Positions 1 through 12,704 of a stretch of DNA of 64,000 nt are shown one piece after another. Below the pieces are notes generated by a model, which was not told where the DNA came from, did not search any database, and saw only the letters and a list, made by a program, of their open reading frames with translations. The position numbers and the translations under genes were made by a program. Position 1 is the first letter of the stretch; each line of letters begins with the position of its first letter. The DNA comes from Hydractinia symbiolongicarpus (lineage: Eukaryota > Cnidaria > Hydrozoa > Anthoathecata > Hydractiniidae): NCBI RefSeq assembly GCF_029227915.1, contig NC_079875.1, positions 9,547,001 to 9,611,000 on the forward strand, in the 5' to 3' direction.

Positions 1-3000
1 TTTTTTTACACATTTTGATTTTTTTTTTCATTCTTATTATTTTGATGCGCGTACTTTTATTATCAAATGTTTTGCTTTCAACGGGTTTCAATATAACGTA
101 TTGCAGATTGTGAGTTTTCAAACTTCCAAATATTTTCTTTATGTTTTTGTTTGGTATCTCTTACATGGATTCAATAAGAGATTCAGTAGACTCTGCCACG
201 GGTGTTGGGCTAGTTACATATTATTGTCTGAATACAAACACACATCAATTAACAAAACACAAAATAAAATGAAAACTGAAAAATTAAAGCGGAAAATCGA
301 GAACAAAAATATCTTGTTGGCGCACTTTTAAATAAGAACAAATTTTAGATACGTCAAAAAAGAATAAACACATCCACTATGCTTACTGAGGCATTATTTT
401 TATAGTAGACTCGCGCAAACATTCACTTACTTTTGTAGGATAGTCTCGGATTAAGTTTGCCTACAATTTTTAGCCACGTGATACAAAAGATTTTTAAAAG
501 ATTTGGCAGCCACCAGTATTAAACAGAACTCGGTACGCTTATCAAAATATAGATATGGGTTTTTGGCACAAGGTTGTTGATAAGAGCCGAAAAAAGCGGT
601 TGATCCAGCATCCATATATTATCCAAAATTAGTACCAACTTTTAATTACTATTCCTACATATTTACCCTAAAACAGCAAGCGAGATGTAATTTTCTCACG
701 AATTAATTAATTTATTATTATTATACTACTTTTGTTGCGGAAAAATTGTATCTCCTCATTTTCCTTCAGAAATACCAACACTTTTGAGTTTTATAGTTAC
801 CGCAATCGTCCGTGTTTAAAACAAATCGAAAAAAATATCGCTTAAATAAAAAAAGTTTGGTTTTTAATTTCTCAATAATGTGTTGTTTTTACCAGACAAA
901 GCGACTTTATTTTGTGAAATTTTATATTGCTTGAGACAATTAAATTGTAAAATTATTAAGCATGACAGAGTACAATCCTATTGTATTTTTTTGTCTTATT
1001 AATTTGCTTGAACATGTTAGTTAAACTTTGTATCCTTTGTATATGAGATTTAGGTAAGGTTCCATTTTCAACTGATTCGAACTTTTTTAGCAATTGGCAA
1101 TATGTGATATCTACATGATTATTAGTTAATTGATAGATCAGGCAAACTATATTCAGAATGTTGACAACAAGCAATTTATTTGGACACGTAGCGCCACTAT
1201 GACAATTTCATCAATATACTGAAAAAAAAGTTAATTGACTACTGTCTGTCTGTTTATGATTTTATTCACATAGTTTTTTTTACAAGGTTACAATTTCAGC
1301 AAATGGATTAAAAATTTATAAATAAGAAATCTCCAAATTAATTTTACTTCTAAAACATGTGTGATTAAAGTTCAACGAAATGAGCACACGATCATTTTAA
1401 ACCCTCTTTCCACATAATGATTCATTTGACTTTCTACTTCCTAATTTACTCCCTAAGTTTGTATCGCATATAATTGCATCTTGTCATAGAATTATAACAG
1501 CTATTACCTGACTGATTCGGTAATTACTTTGTTATTTCATTTACCTTATCGCATTTACTTTTGGAAACTCTGTACATGAATTATGTAAAAGATGTTTGGG
1601 TCAAATTAGGTTTTTACTTCATTAGCGATAGTATGATAGAGGAACATAATTCGAAAACGTTTTTGAAAGACATATTAACATACATACTTTTTTCCAATTT
1701 ACCTTGTATCGGCATTCTTGATGTTGTGGGGGAAAGCTGAGGTGAAGGGGCTGCTTTAAAACTTCTGGTTTGGATTATTTATAGACTTGGATTTTATTTT
1801 GTGTGCACTTTGTTCAAGCTGGATAAAAAAATTTAAGAAATCAAAAATTAAAAAAAATGTTGACAGCACAAAAGATGGAGTTTTAAAGTGAATACTCTTC
1901 TGATCTGATAGTACACATTCATGAGAATTATTAAAGCATATCAGGCTAATGCAAATTGAAATAATAAAAAAATTTAGAAAAAAGCAAATTGAAAATATCA
2001 TTTTTTGGAACAACATCACCATTTTTTTTAGATATCAAATCATTTTATGCATTCTTGTTACTTGCTGTGTCATGTTTTATGGCCATGTCATTTCCTCTTT
2101 ACTGATTTGCTTGGACTGGTTTAATTGCTACTTGCTAATGATCCTAAAAAACACCATCTTATTTTGGAAAACATTTTATAGCCTTGGTCCAAGAGCCTAC
2201 GAACAATGGAGACCATTGTCAAATATTTTATTTTATATTCCAAAATGTAAAAAATCAAGAAGAAAGGAAGTAACTTTAGGGTTTAGGGACCATTCAATTT
2301 TCCAGCAAACTTTACCCTTGTCTATCGCAAGACTCAAAGAACCGCTGGTGTGGTGTTATAATATATTCCTTGTCGACAGAATTTTTTCAAAAACTAATCT
2401 TTAAATTTCATTATACAATTTTAAAACACCAAACGACCAATTTTATTTTACAATAGCTTGGAGTTTCTTAAAGCTAGGTAAAGGTTCTTTAACATAATTC
2501 TGTTTTTTCAAGAGATTGCATAAAAAAATGCCAAAAATTGTTTCGATCCGTTTTTTCCGATTTTGGGGTAACATCCAAAAATCGGGAAATCAGATTAATC
2601 ACATGTCCACAAAATGCAAAGTGATTCTTCTTGATAAAAAAGGTGTGTTGTAAGGTTCAGGTTCTAACGATAATCCTAACAAGAGTTATTATACTTTTCC
2701 CATTATCAGGGTTTCATATAGATTTGTAGGGATTGTTTCGAGTAATAGCCATTATCAGACCCTCTCTTTGGTATGGGACCTAAATATATTGCACGCAGAT
2801 GGGTAATATATAAATATTGGGACTCAGTCATTATTGTAGCCATGGAATGTAGCATTATGGATTTATTAAAAAAATCTTTAGGGAGGGCGGAATCCGCCAC
2901 ACACAGACCCCTCCCTACCTTGAACCGAATAGAGTTAAAAAGTTACTAAGTAATTCGAAACTTAAGTTCAAAAATGTAAATGTACTTTTCTAAATTCCAG

Positions 3001-3308
3001 TTACAATACAAAGCCTTGTTAAATCTGCTACATGCAGTGTGAAGTTTGGAGTGAAGTAATAAGAATTTGGACCAATGCTCTGCAATGTGTTTCCTGGTGT
3101 GTATACATGGATTCGTGTAACCAACATATGCAAATTAATTTGAAATCTGCGTCGCACCTAGTAAGAATAACAAAATTTAACTTTGCAATTTTACTTCGCG
3201 TGTATTGATGTTTACAACATTTGAATTTAGTGGATTTTTAAAGCTTTGTAACTCTGTTTGTGACTTGTTAATGTTAGATTTTATATTTTTGGTGCCTTTA
3301 TATTTCAG
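1..3308. other. AT-rich spacer, no supported gene
   Basis: No exon chain, domain or RNA gene could be supported here. The longest open stretch is at 1949-2404 on the plus strand. It has low-complexity composition, no recognisable motif and no flanking exons. Confidence 0.5.
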
Positions 3309-3579
3309 TTTTGAATGCTTTCATCAAAAAGTTCCTTTTAAGTGGAAAATACCTGACTTAAATGATGAGATAAGTCAAATCGACGGGATTTTTAGTCAAC
3401 TTTAAACTGGCATGAAAATTGCCAATCAAAGATTAGATTAGGGGCTTGTTGTGAGCGTGCAAGAAGCACAAAATCTGCAACAAACTTTTGTAAAAGATCT
3501 AATTTCAATAAGAGTATTGTGTGAAATACGATCGAGACTTGTTGCAATCAGAGGTCAATTGCAGCACATTATTCAGTAA
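3309..3579 (+). pseudogene. Dead copy of the small secreted-protein family (last exon only)
   Basis: This is a relic of the third exon of the family found intact at 6810-7560, 11994-12704 and 32831-33719. The acceptor (atttcag) and the start of the exon match the 12-kb copy, and the last part reads QEAQNLQQ...IRSRL...QLQHIIQ before a stop at 3577-3579. The exon is broken three ways: an 11-nt length difference near its start shifts the frame, a CAA codon has become TAA at 3403-3405, and the conserved Cys codon TGT has become TAG at 3439-3441. No signal-peptide exon or middle exon was found upstream. It is closest to the 12-kb copy, on the same strand. Confidence 0.85.
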
Positions 3580-6500
3580 TTTCAACGTTACATGTTCACT
3601 GCCATTAATATGAATCTATTGTACTTTCCTGGTGTTTGAACTGGCCCTTCTAAATTTACAAGCAAATCTCTTATAACGTAAGGATAAAATTTTTTGTACT
3701 TTTGTAATTTCCTTCGGTGTCAAATATTAAAATTTATTGGATGAAAGTTGTACTTGCTCCCAATTTCTGTATTTTGAATCATCTATTAAGTAGGGGTGGG
3801 GTGAAAATTAGTGACAAAGATTATTTAATTTAGCTTTGTGTTACAATGGCTATTTGTGCATTTTTGCTTTTGCCTGTTTATCTTATGGCAACATTTTAGC
3901 CTTGTCTCAGATGCCATACCCAGTCTATTGTTTTCTTCTGATGGGAACTGAATGGTATCGTTACATGTATCATTTTCATCGATGTCCCAATTTTATACAT
4001 GTTTTGTTACGTTGACAAAACAGTGATATATTTTGTTGAAACACAACTTAGTCAAGCTAAGAGAGAAGTAAACACTACACGAAAACAGAAATTTTTGCCT
4101 GTCATTTCACAATGTCTTATATGATTTGGAGCGTAGGTGAATATTGATTATGTAACTGATATCCTGTGAATTATTATTTTCTAAAAAATTATTTTACAAC
4201 TAAATCATCTTTGCACGTAATATTGCCTTAACACGACATCAAACGCATCCACGTAGGATTTCTTTCGTGTTTTTTCCTATTTTTTCTGTTTTCGTACCTA
4301 CCGTTACGTTGTTTACTTTTATGTTTGAAAGCGTGCAAACATACACTACTTGACGGAAAGTAATTTCACACACAACATTGATGCATAACTCAGTTTTTTT
4401 ATACAGTAATTGCATCTAAACAACTTAACCTATTACGAGCCACATTTTTGTTTTACATTTTGCGCGGCAAGCAATAAAACATAAAAACATTGTAAGCATA
4501 TTCAATATATTAAATGACTGCGTCAAGGCTTTAGAAAATGGATTTGGTGGCTTATATTAACATCCACTTGAAAAATATTCAAGCACAAGAACATTACCAA
4601 ACCTTTAAAACTTTATTCCATGTCTCAAGCCCACATGTCTCAAGCCCTCAAGTCCACATAAGGGCCTTAATATGTCCCAATAGTAGATAATTCCTCATTA
4701 ACAACTTTCCGAACCGTTTCAAAATATTGTTTAATTGACAGGGATATTGACCCAGGCTGTACATAATAACATGGTAGTTGTATCTTTTTTTAAATAATCA
4801 CTGTCGTTCGTAAAAGAAATAAGCTTATGAAAATATCCCGTTAGGCAGAAGGACAAATCAAAAGGTATAATTCATAATATCTATAATTATGTCAAGTATT
4901 ACCACTGCTGCTATTATAATATTCTTGGGACTAGTTTTTTGCCTTGCATTATATTCTGTTGTGTATGCAACACATTTGAGATTTAAAGTTTGTACCCTAT
5001 TACGATTTACATTTATAAGACTTTTAGGTAGACTTTATATTTTTAACACAATTAACAATGGGTCGAAATATACTTAAACATAATTGCCGTTTCGTACTTA
5101 AGAGTATGTTCTGTCAAGTAACAATAGAGGTATAGATCATATGTTTTTTAAACGAATTCATATCATACATAATGAGTGAGCTCTCTTTTATTTGATATCG
5201 AAAGAATTATTCCCATGAGCCAATACAGTGGTTTTATCAAACGATAATTGACGGCTTTCGCACACTCGTGCGCAACCATACACACCATGGGTGCCAAGCA
5301 ACACATATGTTCTACCTGTAAGTTAAGTGCGTTCAATATGCTCCTTTACTGTTACCTTCTAGTGGCGTATATTTTCACAATAAAATGTAACAACTTATCT
5401 TGTGCTCGTGTAACGCTATACCACACCTGAGTTGAGTCATGATGGAATTTTAATTCAAACAGACATGAAAATCTATAGGAAGTTTTAAATGTCACATCTT
5501 GCTTACAGCATTTCTAAAAAATCTTTTTTAATTTATATCAAGTTGTTGTTAGATAGTTGACCAAGATTCCGAAAAACGATGACGCTTTTCTTTTCAACAG
5601 TATCGGTTGAATGTCCTTATGCAAATTGTTTAAAAACAGTTTTTAATAAAGCTAATAGGATAACCACTTTTGCAAAAAATGTTTTCCAACTTAACTAACT
5701 CATTTCGGAAAATGGACCAACTGGAACACATTCGAAAACAACGATTGACCAGAATTTGAATGTTTTTGTAATTAAACTGTCAAGATGAGTTTATAGAATG
5801 CTAAACATAGATTTATGAAACTGTGGTGATGCAGGAAATTCCAGAACAAGTTACATTAGAATCGATGAAAGAAAGTCTGTTATTGCTATCAGGTTAAACG
5901 ATATTCACAGATGGCAAGTGTTCATATTTGCGTAAAACAGTCTACAGTGTTTAGGACGTCTAAATAGAACACAATATTATCGACCTAACGCCTATAAATT
6001 ACTTGTTTAAAGTCATCAGGACAATTGGCAAACCAATATTTTTTGTAATGACACATGAATGCAATGCTAAGTGCAAAAACAAAAGATCTATGACAACACC
6101 ATTAACTGGCTACTACAATTTCTCGTTAATAAGAAATTCATTATTAGCTATGATGAAAAGGTGCTTACTAAATCCTGCCATCTTATTAAAACCTTTAAGC
6201 AACAATATTCCAAGGACATATTGGTAAATGAAGAATCCATATCAACACTACGAATGCAAAATCTGACGAAGATGCCTTAGTTTTCACTTTCATCATAAAA
6301 ATTAGATTGTTTTAGGAGTTATGATGACGTGAGCAGTACAAATTTGTTCACCCGTTTTCTTTATGTTAAGAGGTTAACCAAAATATGTATAGAATCATGT
6401 CCTTTCGACACACGCTTACAGCTTACATTCTGGTTTAATGATTTTTTGATCTCATCATTTTCATGCTATCATTGTTTTGATATCTGTGAAGCCTTATATA

Positions 6501-6747
6501 GAATATTCACTTGATTACAACCAACTACTACAATGTCGCGAAAACTACATAACGATGTTAAAATATTCAACCTTAGGTAATAACTAATTAAAATGATGAT
6601 CTTCTATTGTCATAACCTTAAGTCAATGCAATTTTAATGGCCGTGACTTTCATTTAGCGATTTTAACCTTTTAAAAAACGGCTTAAAAACTTTTTTTTTA
6701 AAAAGAAAGTAAAATAAGAAAAAACAACAACCTCTACAGAGAACAGA
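3580..6747. other. Spacer, no supported gene
   Basis: Only short chance reading frames were seen. Two overlapping frames at 6003-6280 share a stretch but match no family I recognise and have no exon context. Confidence 0.45.
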
Positions 6748-6753
6748 TTTATT
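6748..6753 (-). promoter_or_regulatory. Polyadenylation signal AATAAA
   Basis: The minus strand reads AATAAA about 57 nt past the stop codon of the secreted-protein gene at 6810-7560. Spacing and strand fit a 3' end signal for that gene. In so AT-rich a sequence the hexamer alone is weak evidence. Confidence 0.4.
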
Positions 6754-6809
6754 TCCTTTATACTACAAGACAAAGAGTTAAATGTAAACAAAATTACAAA
6801 TTATTAAAT

Positions 6810-7560
6810 TCAGGGAACTGCAGGTGTAATAATAGCTTGAAGACGATTCTTGATAACAAGAAGTCTGGCTTTCACGCCGTTCAATACTCTCTTTGAAACT
6901 TGATCGTTGCCCAGCATTTGATTCAAATTTCGAGCTTCTTGTACGCTCGACACAAGTCCACAATCAAGTCGTCGATTGATAATTTCAAGACGAGCGTTGA
7001 GATCATCTATTAACTTACATGTTTGATTAATTAGTTGTTCTACACCCGATAACTTGAGACTTGCAATGAAAGGATTCAGGTCTATAATTAAAAAGACATA
7101 TCTTTATCGTTAGGAAAAGTATCGCAAAAATTATCTGACTATTTTAGGGTAAGGACTATTCAAATAATCTGTTGTTTCAGCTTTATCCATTGTAGGTACT
7201 CCTCCATTAAGTTTGTAAAACGGAAAGCAAAAGGATATTTTTTGTCAATGTTAAAAAAAAAGATTTGGATCAGCTTGCTTCATACTTACGTGGTATAATG
7301 TTGTTGCAAACTACGATATTTTCATTTGCGCTTGACAGTATTGCAGTAATTTCACCATCTTGTGGTTTTGTTGGGACATCTGGAATGTTGGTGCAATTAA
7401 GAGTTTGTCCATATGACACTATAAAATATAAGAAAAATTAAGTATTTTTCACCAAATTTATTATTGATAATTTTTTTTGGAGTACAAAAATTATTTTATT
7501 TAACAAACCTGACGCAAAACATAGCAGTACAGAGCAGATCCATAAACCAACTTTATTCAT
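6810..7560 (-). CDS. Small secreted helical protein, family copy A
   Basis: Three exons (7560-7509, 7418-7290, 7081-6810) join in phase to encode 150 residues. Exon 1 starts MNKVGLWICSVLLCFASG, a clear signal peptide. Exon 2 holds LNCTNIPDVP and a second Cys in VVCNNIIP. Exon 3 is a long amphipathic region with the family core RLDCGLVSSVQEA and VKARLLVIKNRLQAII near the end, probably helical or coiled-coil. I do not recognise the family. It is predicted to be secreted and its function is unknown. Intact relatives lie at 11994-12704 and 32831-33719 with the same three-exon plan and identical intron phases, plus one dead relative at 3309-3579. A TATAAAAGG box lies about 185 nt upstream of the ATG. 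Start and splice sites were chosen by signal peptide and phase agreement across copies. Confidence 0.85.
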
Positions 7561-7742
7561 GATTGATATTGTAATTTGCGTTATTGTTGCTTTAAAGAAA
7601 TGATGTGATGAAAAATTAGATAAGAGAATATCTTGTCTTTCCTTCTTGTCAATCGTTACTTGCGGAAATAGAAAATATTTCAAATCCTATTTGTTTACTC
7701 TACCCTCTTTACAGCGATTGTGAATATACTTTTTACCATTTG

Positions 7743-7751
7743 CCTTTTATA
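7743..7751 (-). promoter_or_regulatory. TATA box for secreted-protein copy A
   Basis: The minus strand reads TATAAAAGG about 185 nt upstream of the ATG at 7560. Copies B and C have TATA-like motifs at 11784-11790 and 33826-33833, so TATA-type promoters may be shared by the family. Confidence 0.5.
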
Positions 7752-8379
7752 GTATTTTTTTAACTTTTTTCGAGACAAATAAAGTAATTAGTGGTTTTTT
7801 GTGTCAATATAGCAATTTAAATTTAATTTTTTAGGTGCAAAAATACAAGAAGTCTTAAAGAGGAAAGTAATTGGAAATCGATGTGTCATCTAAAATAATA
7901 AATTTTCCGACTGCCAGAAATATAATCCCACCTTGGTTGCGGGTTATGTAACTTTGACGACATGCAAACAATCTAAATCGGGTGATAAAATCAGTAAGTA
8001 AGATTAGGTTAAATGTTAGTAGCTCTAATTGATTGTTATGTAAGTTTGCAAATTATTGTCCATGACACATTCTAAAAACCACTTTTGCGCTCTTTCGTTA
8101 TTTTCATTTATTGTTGTTATCAGTTCTAATAAATTTTATAGCACATAGCAATGACGATATCAAAATATTTTTAGCCGTTTTCATTTTAAACACATCTAGT
8201 AGGAAGTTATTTTACAAAAAATTAAATGAAATATGTAGTGACCTCCCAAGTAATTGGGCTCTAATTAAAAAGACACCGAAGAAGTATGCGTTAATAAGTA
8301 TTGAGTAGAATAGTTTTTTTCGGTATAATTACTGTCTCGGATGTGATATTGGTTAGGGACTCGAACTTCCTAATTTCTT

Positions 8380-9000
8380 ATATTTTTTGTTCGTCAACAA
8401 CAAAAAATTGTGATCCGAACACAGAAAATATCAAAACCGATAATTTCGCACCGGCTAATCACTATTTTTGTCACAAACAAAATGCCCGCTCCTTAAGCTT
8501 TTTACAACCTTTTTGTATCGTTCACAATGTTGTAGATTTCCAGCTTATTTACGACAGACGCCAGATTATAAGAATGAGTAGAGAAAACACATCACATACT
8601 ATAAAGACTTTAAAACCTTAACGCAATCTTTGACAAACACATGGTCAGGATTCATTTAAAAAATATTTGAAACAGTCGGATTGGTCTAGCACTGATTTAT
8701 TTCTTTGTCAACAAGAAAAAATCGTGCTAAAGACACACGAAGTGGGGAAAGCGATAAATGTTTGTTGACTTTTGCTGCAACAGGCAAATTTTGGTGGAAT
8801 ATCACACAAGCTGACAACTATTTTTGTCACAAAAGAAATTCCAGTTTCTTAAGCTTTTTGTAACATCTTAACTTTTTTCTAAAGGAGAAATATTTCTCCA
8901 TTCTTCACACTGTAAGACAGTGATTTTTTCTTTCCATTTGTGACAAACGCTGTAATAATTATTTATACTAAGTATAACAGATTTTAAGAATGAGTAAAGT
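8380..9000. repeat. Imperfect tandem duplication, about 350-400 bp unit
   Basis: Blocks at about 8455-8515 and 8808-8875 share the string ctatttttgtcacaaa and the downstream ttaagctttttacaa/ttaagctttttgtaa. A second pair near 8553-8583 and 8967-9000 shares agaatgagta. Order and spacing agree, so this looks like an old duplicated segment. No coding content was recognised. Confidence 0.5.
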
Positions 9001-9293
9001 TTGTTTAATCGCCTTAAACATTTGCTGCTAAAACTTCGCAGCAAAACACATCACAGTCGAATAATCCCAAAAATATATACTTCTTTTTACTTAGCATTTA
9101 AATTTCATTCACTCTAAGAATGCAAAAACGTATTTATTGAAGACCTCGCCATATCATTTTGCATTTTATATTTTGTTCCTCGTTTATTTTATATAAACCG
9201 TGTCTTACGCTATCTAGGCAAAATTTTAGTACCCAATTCATAGAATTCGCTTGTTTCCTCCGACTCATGTTAGGTCTCAGATAAAAAAGGTTA

Positions 9294-9416
9294 TCTATGT
9301 GATAATACCCGTATACGTCTGTCTGCCACGCAAAATGCTGGCAAGTAGAAGACGCACGCATTACGGTATAAAAAGGACGGGCGAACCTGTGGATTTTTCC
9401 ACAGGCTAACGACTAA
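9294..9416 (+). mobile_element. Miniature Helitron-like element, about 123 bp
   Basis: The 5' end starts TCTATGTGATAATACCCG and is followed by gtctgtctgcc, like the heads of the elements at 61120 and 61848 (TCTATATAATAATACGC then ctgtctgtctg). The 3' end carries the perfect hairpin cctgtgga-tttt-tccacagg, then CTAA about 8 nt later, like the hairpin plus CTAG ends of the larger elements. Helitrons are known for TC at the 5' end and a hairpin followed by CTRR at the 3' end. This is a degenerate non-autonomous copy with no coding capacity. Confidence 0.6.
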
Positions 9417-11783
9417 ATAAAAAAATGAATAGATATTATTTTTACTTCCTCTTTTGTTGTTTTTCCTTCTTTCGTAATCGTCAAATTTCATTAGTGAATT
9501 TGAAAAATAATATGACTGAGAATTTTTATTAATAGGCAATAGCAAAGTTCTCGGAAAATTTATAGACGAGCGAAAAATAATAAGTCGGGGATAGGAATAG
9601 TTGATAGAATATGTTGTCGGGAAAACTGAAGTCACGAAGATATTCTTGTTCTACGAACCACTTTTTTGCAACAAAATATCTTTCGAAGGACTTTATAATT
9701 TATTATCATTAAATCCAAATAATGATCTGCGGATAGTGTGCTTGTCAAAAAGTAACCTTGAAAGCTTGATATAGTAAAAGTCTGAAAAAACTATGTGAGC
9801 GAAATAGAATCATCGAAAGTAGGAAGTTTGTGTAATTGCGCACGTACAGTTGTTTTTGCAAAAATATACAAAAAAGCAACAAAATTACAGTGTGGCATCA
9901 AAGTGATTACATACTACTTAACCTGTCTGATTGGCAGTCAATTGTGTAATTGCTTTGTTTTTTAAACTACATTAAAAAAATAGGAAACAAAATTTAACAA
10001 TCTTAGCCTTTCTTGAAGGAGTATGACACCTTAAGGAATTAATATCAAAAAAGTTTAATATCTATAAAACATGAAACAATAAATATTAATAGTTTAAAAG
10101 AACCAATGATGTTATCATTATTTTGTGCAGATGTTGTGATATTTCTTTCTTTTCCATTTGATTGAATGTTACTGCAATCAAAACGTTAAATGCTGTAAAA
10201 TTACCACTGTCCATATAAACCTCAAAGAAAAAATGGGTTGAAAACAAGTCTATAATATACATGTTAGACGACGTTATAGCACTCTGCAAACATCATTCTT
10301 TGTTTTAATTTACATGTAAGCTAGAGTGCATATAAAGTAAATCAGACCGCACTGAATTTTTCTTATTTTTTATGTAAAATCTTTTGCATTTACACAAATT
10401 ATAAGAACAGCAAGGAAAACGACTGGAATTTGAAAAAAATAACTTATATTTGCAAAATATAAAAGCACTACTCCAAAGAGAAATGAATCATTAAACATTT
10501 TACTATCTTGTTTTTGGAGATGAAGAACAAATTTTGCATGCACCTTAACCTTCCTAAATTTCTGTCGTCCATATAGTTTCAGATATATAATAAGTGCTTA
10601 AGACCTTGCAGCATGAAATTTCGGCTACACTAGTTCGAAGTCCGTGCAACCTTTTGCAACGCATGCTTATGATAATGCTCCCGTAAAATCATGGTATGCT
10701 AAATGTGATGAAGTATATTAATCAAACTTCCCGCACAATACTAACTAAGAAAAAAATTATATTCAAATGTTTGTTTTCTTTGCAGAGTTTGAATAAAACT
10801 ATTATTTTGCACAATGATTACATTTGGCGGATTATATGAATTTTAGTCAAATCCGAGATATACATTTCGTGGGAATAGTGATTAGGCAACTATGCGTAAG
10901 TTTTAAACACTTCAGATGTCTTTCATAGTTTTTGCAATATCTTAGATTTGTATTTAAACTTTTGTACATAAAACCATTCAGACAGATTTTTGACATAATA
11001 ATGACTGGCTCGGAGCAAAAATTCTGAATCGAAGATACTGGTTGCGCACAATGCCAACATTAATAAGAAAAATTACAAGAAAAATTATATTGCACTTTTA
11101 TTTTGCCGAAGTGTTGCTGCAACAATTTTCACTATGATTATATATCCTTGATGTAAAGAAATTATATCGAATACTCTGTAACAACTTTAACCACATATAG
11201 GCAAAACATGACTTTGCATGAAATTTATTAGCACAGTCAATAGATAAATTCCGTCAATCGTCATCGACTTGTTGAAATATTTAACGTAGTATTGTTTATT
11301 ATTCGGTTCCACTTATTCATCCAATCATGTTTTTTCCGCCCTGATTTTTTGTTTTCCAAAATCTTCATTATTTTCTTATAGCTTTGTCATTTAGCAAGGA
11401 TATAGACAGTTAAGTTTTTAAAAAACTCTGGATTCTGTGTGTCCTAGATATTTTATAACTTTTAAGTGTATAATTTTGGAGTGCCCGCCCTTGTCATTAT
11501 ATTTGTTGACAGTACATCCCTTCACTTATCAGTTAATCAATAATGTTTAGGCCATCGCAACAACAGGAAAGCAATCTTAATATAAGATCTTCTTCTGCAT
11601 GTTATATAATAAAAAATGCAAGAAAATCTTCGAGAACGATCTATCTCTTGACAAAGGAAATTACAATGTTTTATGATGTGCATAGTGAATATAATGACTC
11701 CTATTGTGACTTATGATATACTATTTGCTACGTAATATTCCTAGCTAGTTTGTTGTTGCTTTTTGTGCCTAACAACATCCGGC
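9417..11783. other. Spacer, no supported gene
   Basis: No exon chain, domain or clear repeat was recognised on either strand. The reading frames at 9291-9635 and 10086-10289 look like chance. Confidence 0.45.
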
Positions 11784-11790
11784 TATAAAA
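11784..11790 (+). promoter_or_regulatory. TATA box for secreted-protein copy B
   Basis: TATAAAA lies about 204 nt upstream of the ATG at 11994. The distance and the nearby AAAAG|GTAGAA donor and TTTTAG acceptor around 11940 allow a small intron in the 5' UTR, but that is a guess. Confidence 0.5.
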
Positions 11791-11993
11791 AGATAACTTA
11801 TGCTCCATCTTCACAGAAAGTAGCTGGCAACAACAATTGAAAAAGGTAGAACATGGGTAAAATGCACACAAATTGAGAAGCTCGTCCAATGAATCTAGCA
11901 ACTGCTACGCAAATTGTTGAACTGACATATTTATTTCTTTTTAGATAACTTATTCTCCGCAGATTGATCAGTTTCTTCTTTTATCACATCACA

Positions 11994-12704
11994 ATGTATA
12001 GACGCTGTGTTTACATCTGTACTATCTTGCTCTGCTACGTATCAGGTAGTTTATTCTCCGCAATTGCTATCACAGAAAAATTTTGACAATATTTTAGCAT
12101 AGCGTGTTACTCAAAAATATTATTAACCTTTTCCCTTGATATTTTAACAGGGGCTTTGGCACAACATAATTGGAAGAAGAGAACGCCCGTTCCTAACACA
12201 CCAACGGACCCAAGTATTACTAGCCTGATAAAATATGGAAACGCAAATATAGAGGTCTGCACCCAACTGATCCCATGTAAGCAAATTTTATATTCCAACA
12301 AATATTACTTAATTTTATGGCAACATGCATTTTTTTGGATAAATGAAACATAAAAATATATCTTGCGCAGTTAATGTAACAGTGATCTCTGAATGTTAGC
12401 TTTTACAAATTTCATGTTCGCATTGGTGCGTGTTTTTATCTTAGTTTTAAATGCATTCATCGCAAGTGCAAAGTTACCCACCATAGTTGCTCAAGTAAGT
12501 CAAGTAGACGCAATCTTAATTCAACTTCAAACCCGCATAAAAATTGTCAATCAAAGATTAGATTGTGGGCTTGTGGTGAGTGTGCTGGAAGCACAAAATC
12601 TGCAACAGAATTTGGAAAATGATTTAGTTTCAAAAAGAGTATTAGGTGGAATACGATCGAGACTTATAGTCATCCGAAATCAATTGCAACATATTATTCA
12701 TTGA
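11994..12704 (+). CDS. Small secreted helical protein, family copy B
   Basis: Exons 11994-12045, 12151-12276 and 12445-12704 join in phase to give 145 residues. Exon 1 (MYRRCVYICTILLCYVSG) is a signal peptide. Exon 2 lacks the NCTNIP motif of copies A and C but keeps VCTQLIP. Exon 3 carries NQRLDCGLVVSVLEAQNLQQ and ends with RNQLQHIIH. Intron positions and phases (1 and 1) match copies A and C, showing common descent. The protein is predicted to be secreted and mostly helical; family and function are unknown to me. The dead copy at 3309-3579 is its closest relative in the window. Confidence 0.85.

Noticed and set aside
1949-2404. 151-codon open frame on the plus strand
   Set aside because: Composition is low-complexity, there is no signal, domain or exon partner, and the frame may be chance in AT-rich DNA.
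8301-8621. 106-codon open frame
   Set aside because: It lies inside an imperfect tandem duplication whose second copy does not keep the frame, so it is not likely coding.
9291-9635. 114-codon minus-strand open frame
   Set aside because: It overlaps the mini Helitron-like element and has no recognisable motif.
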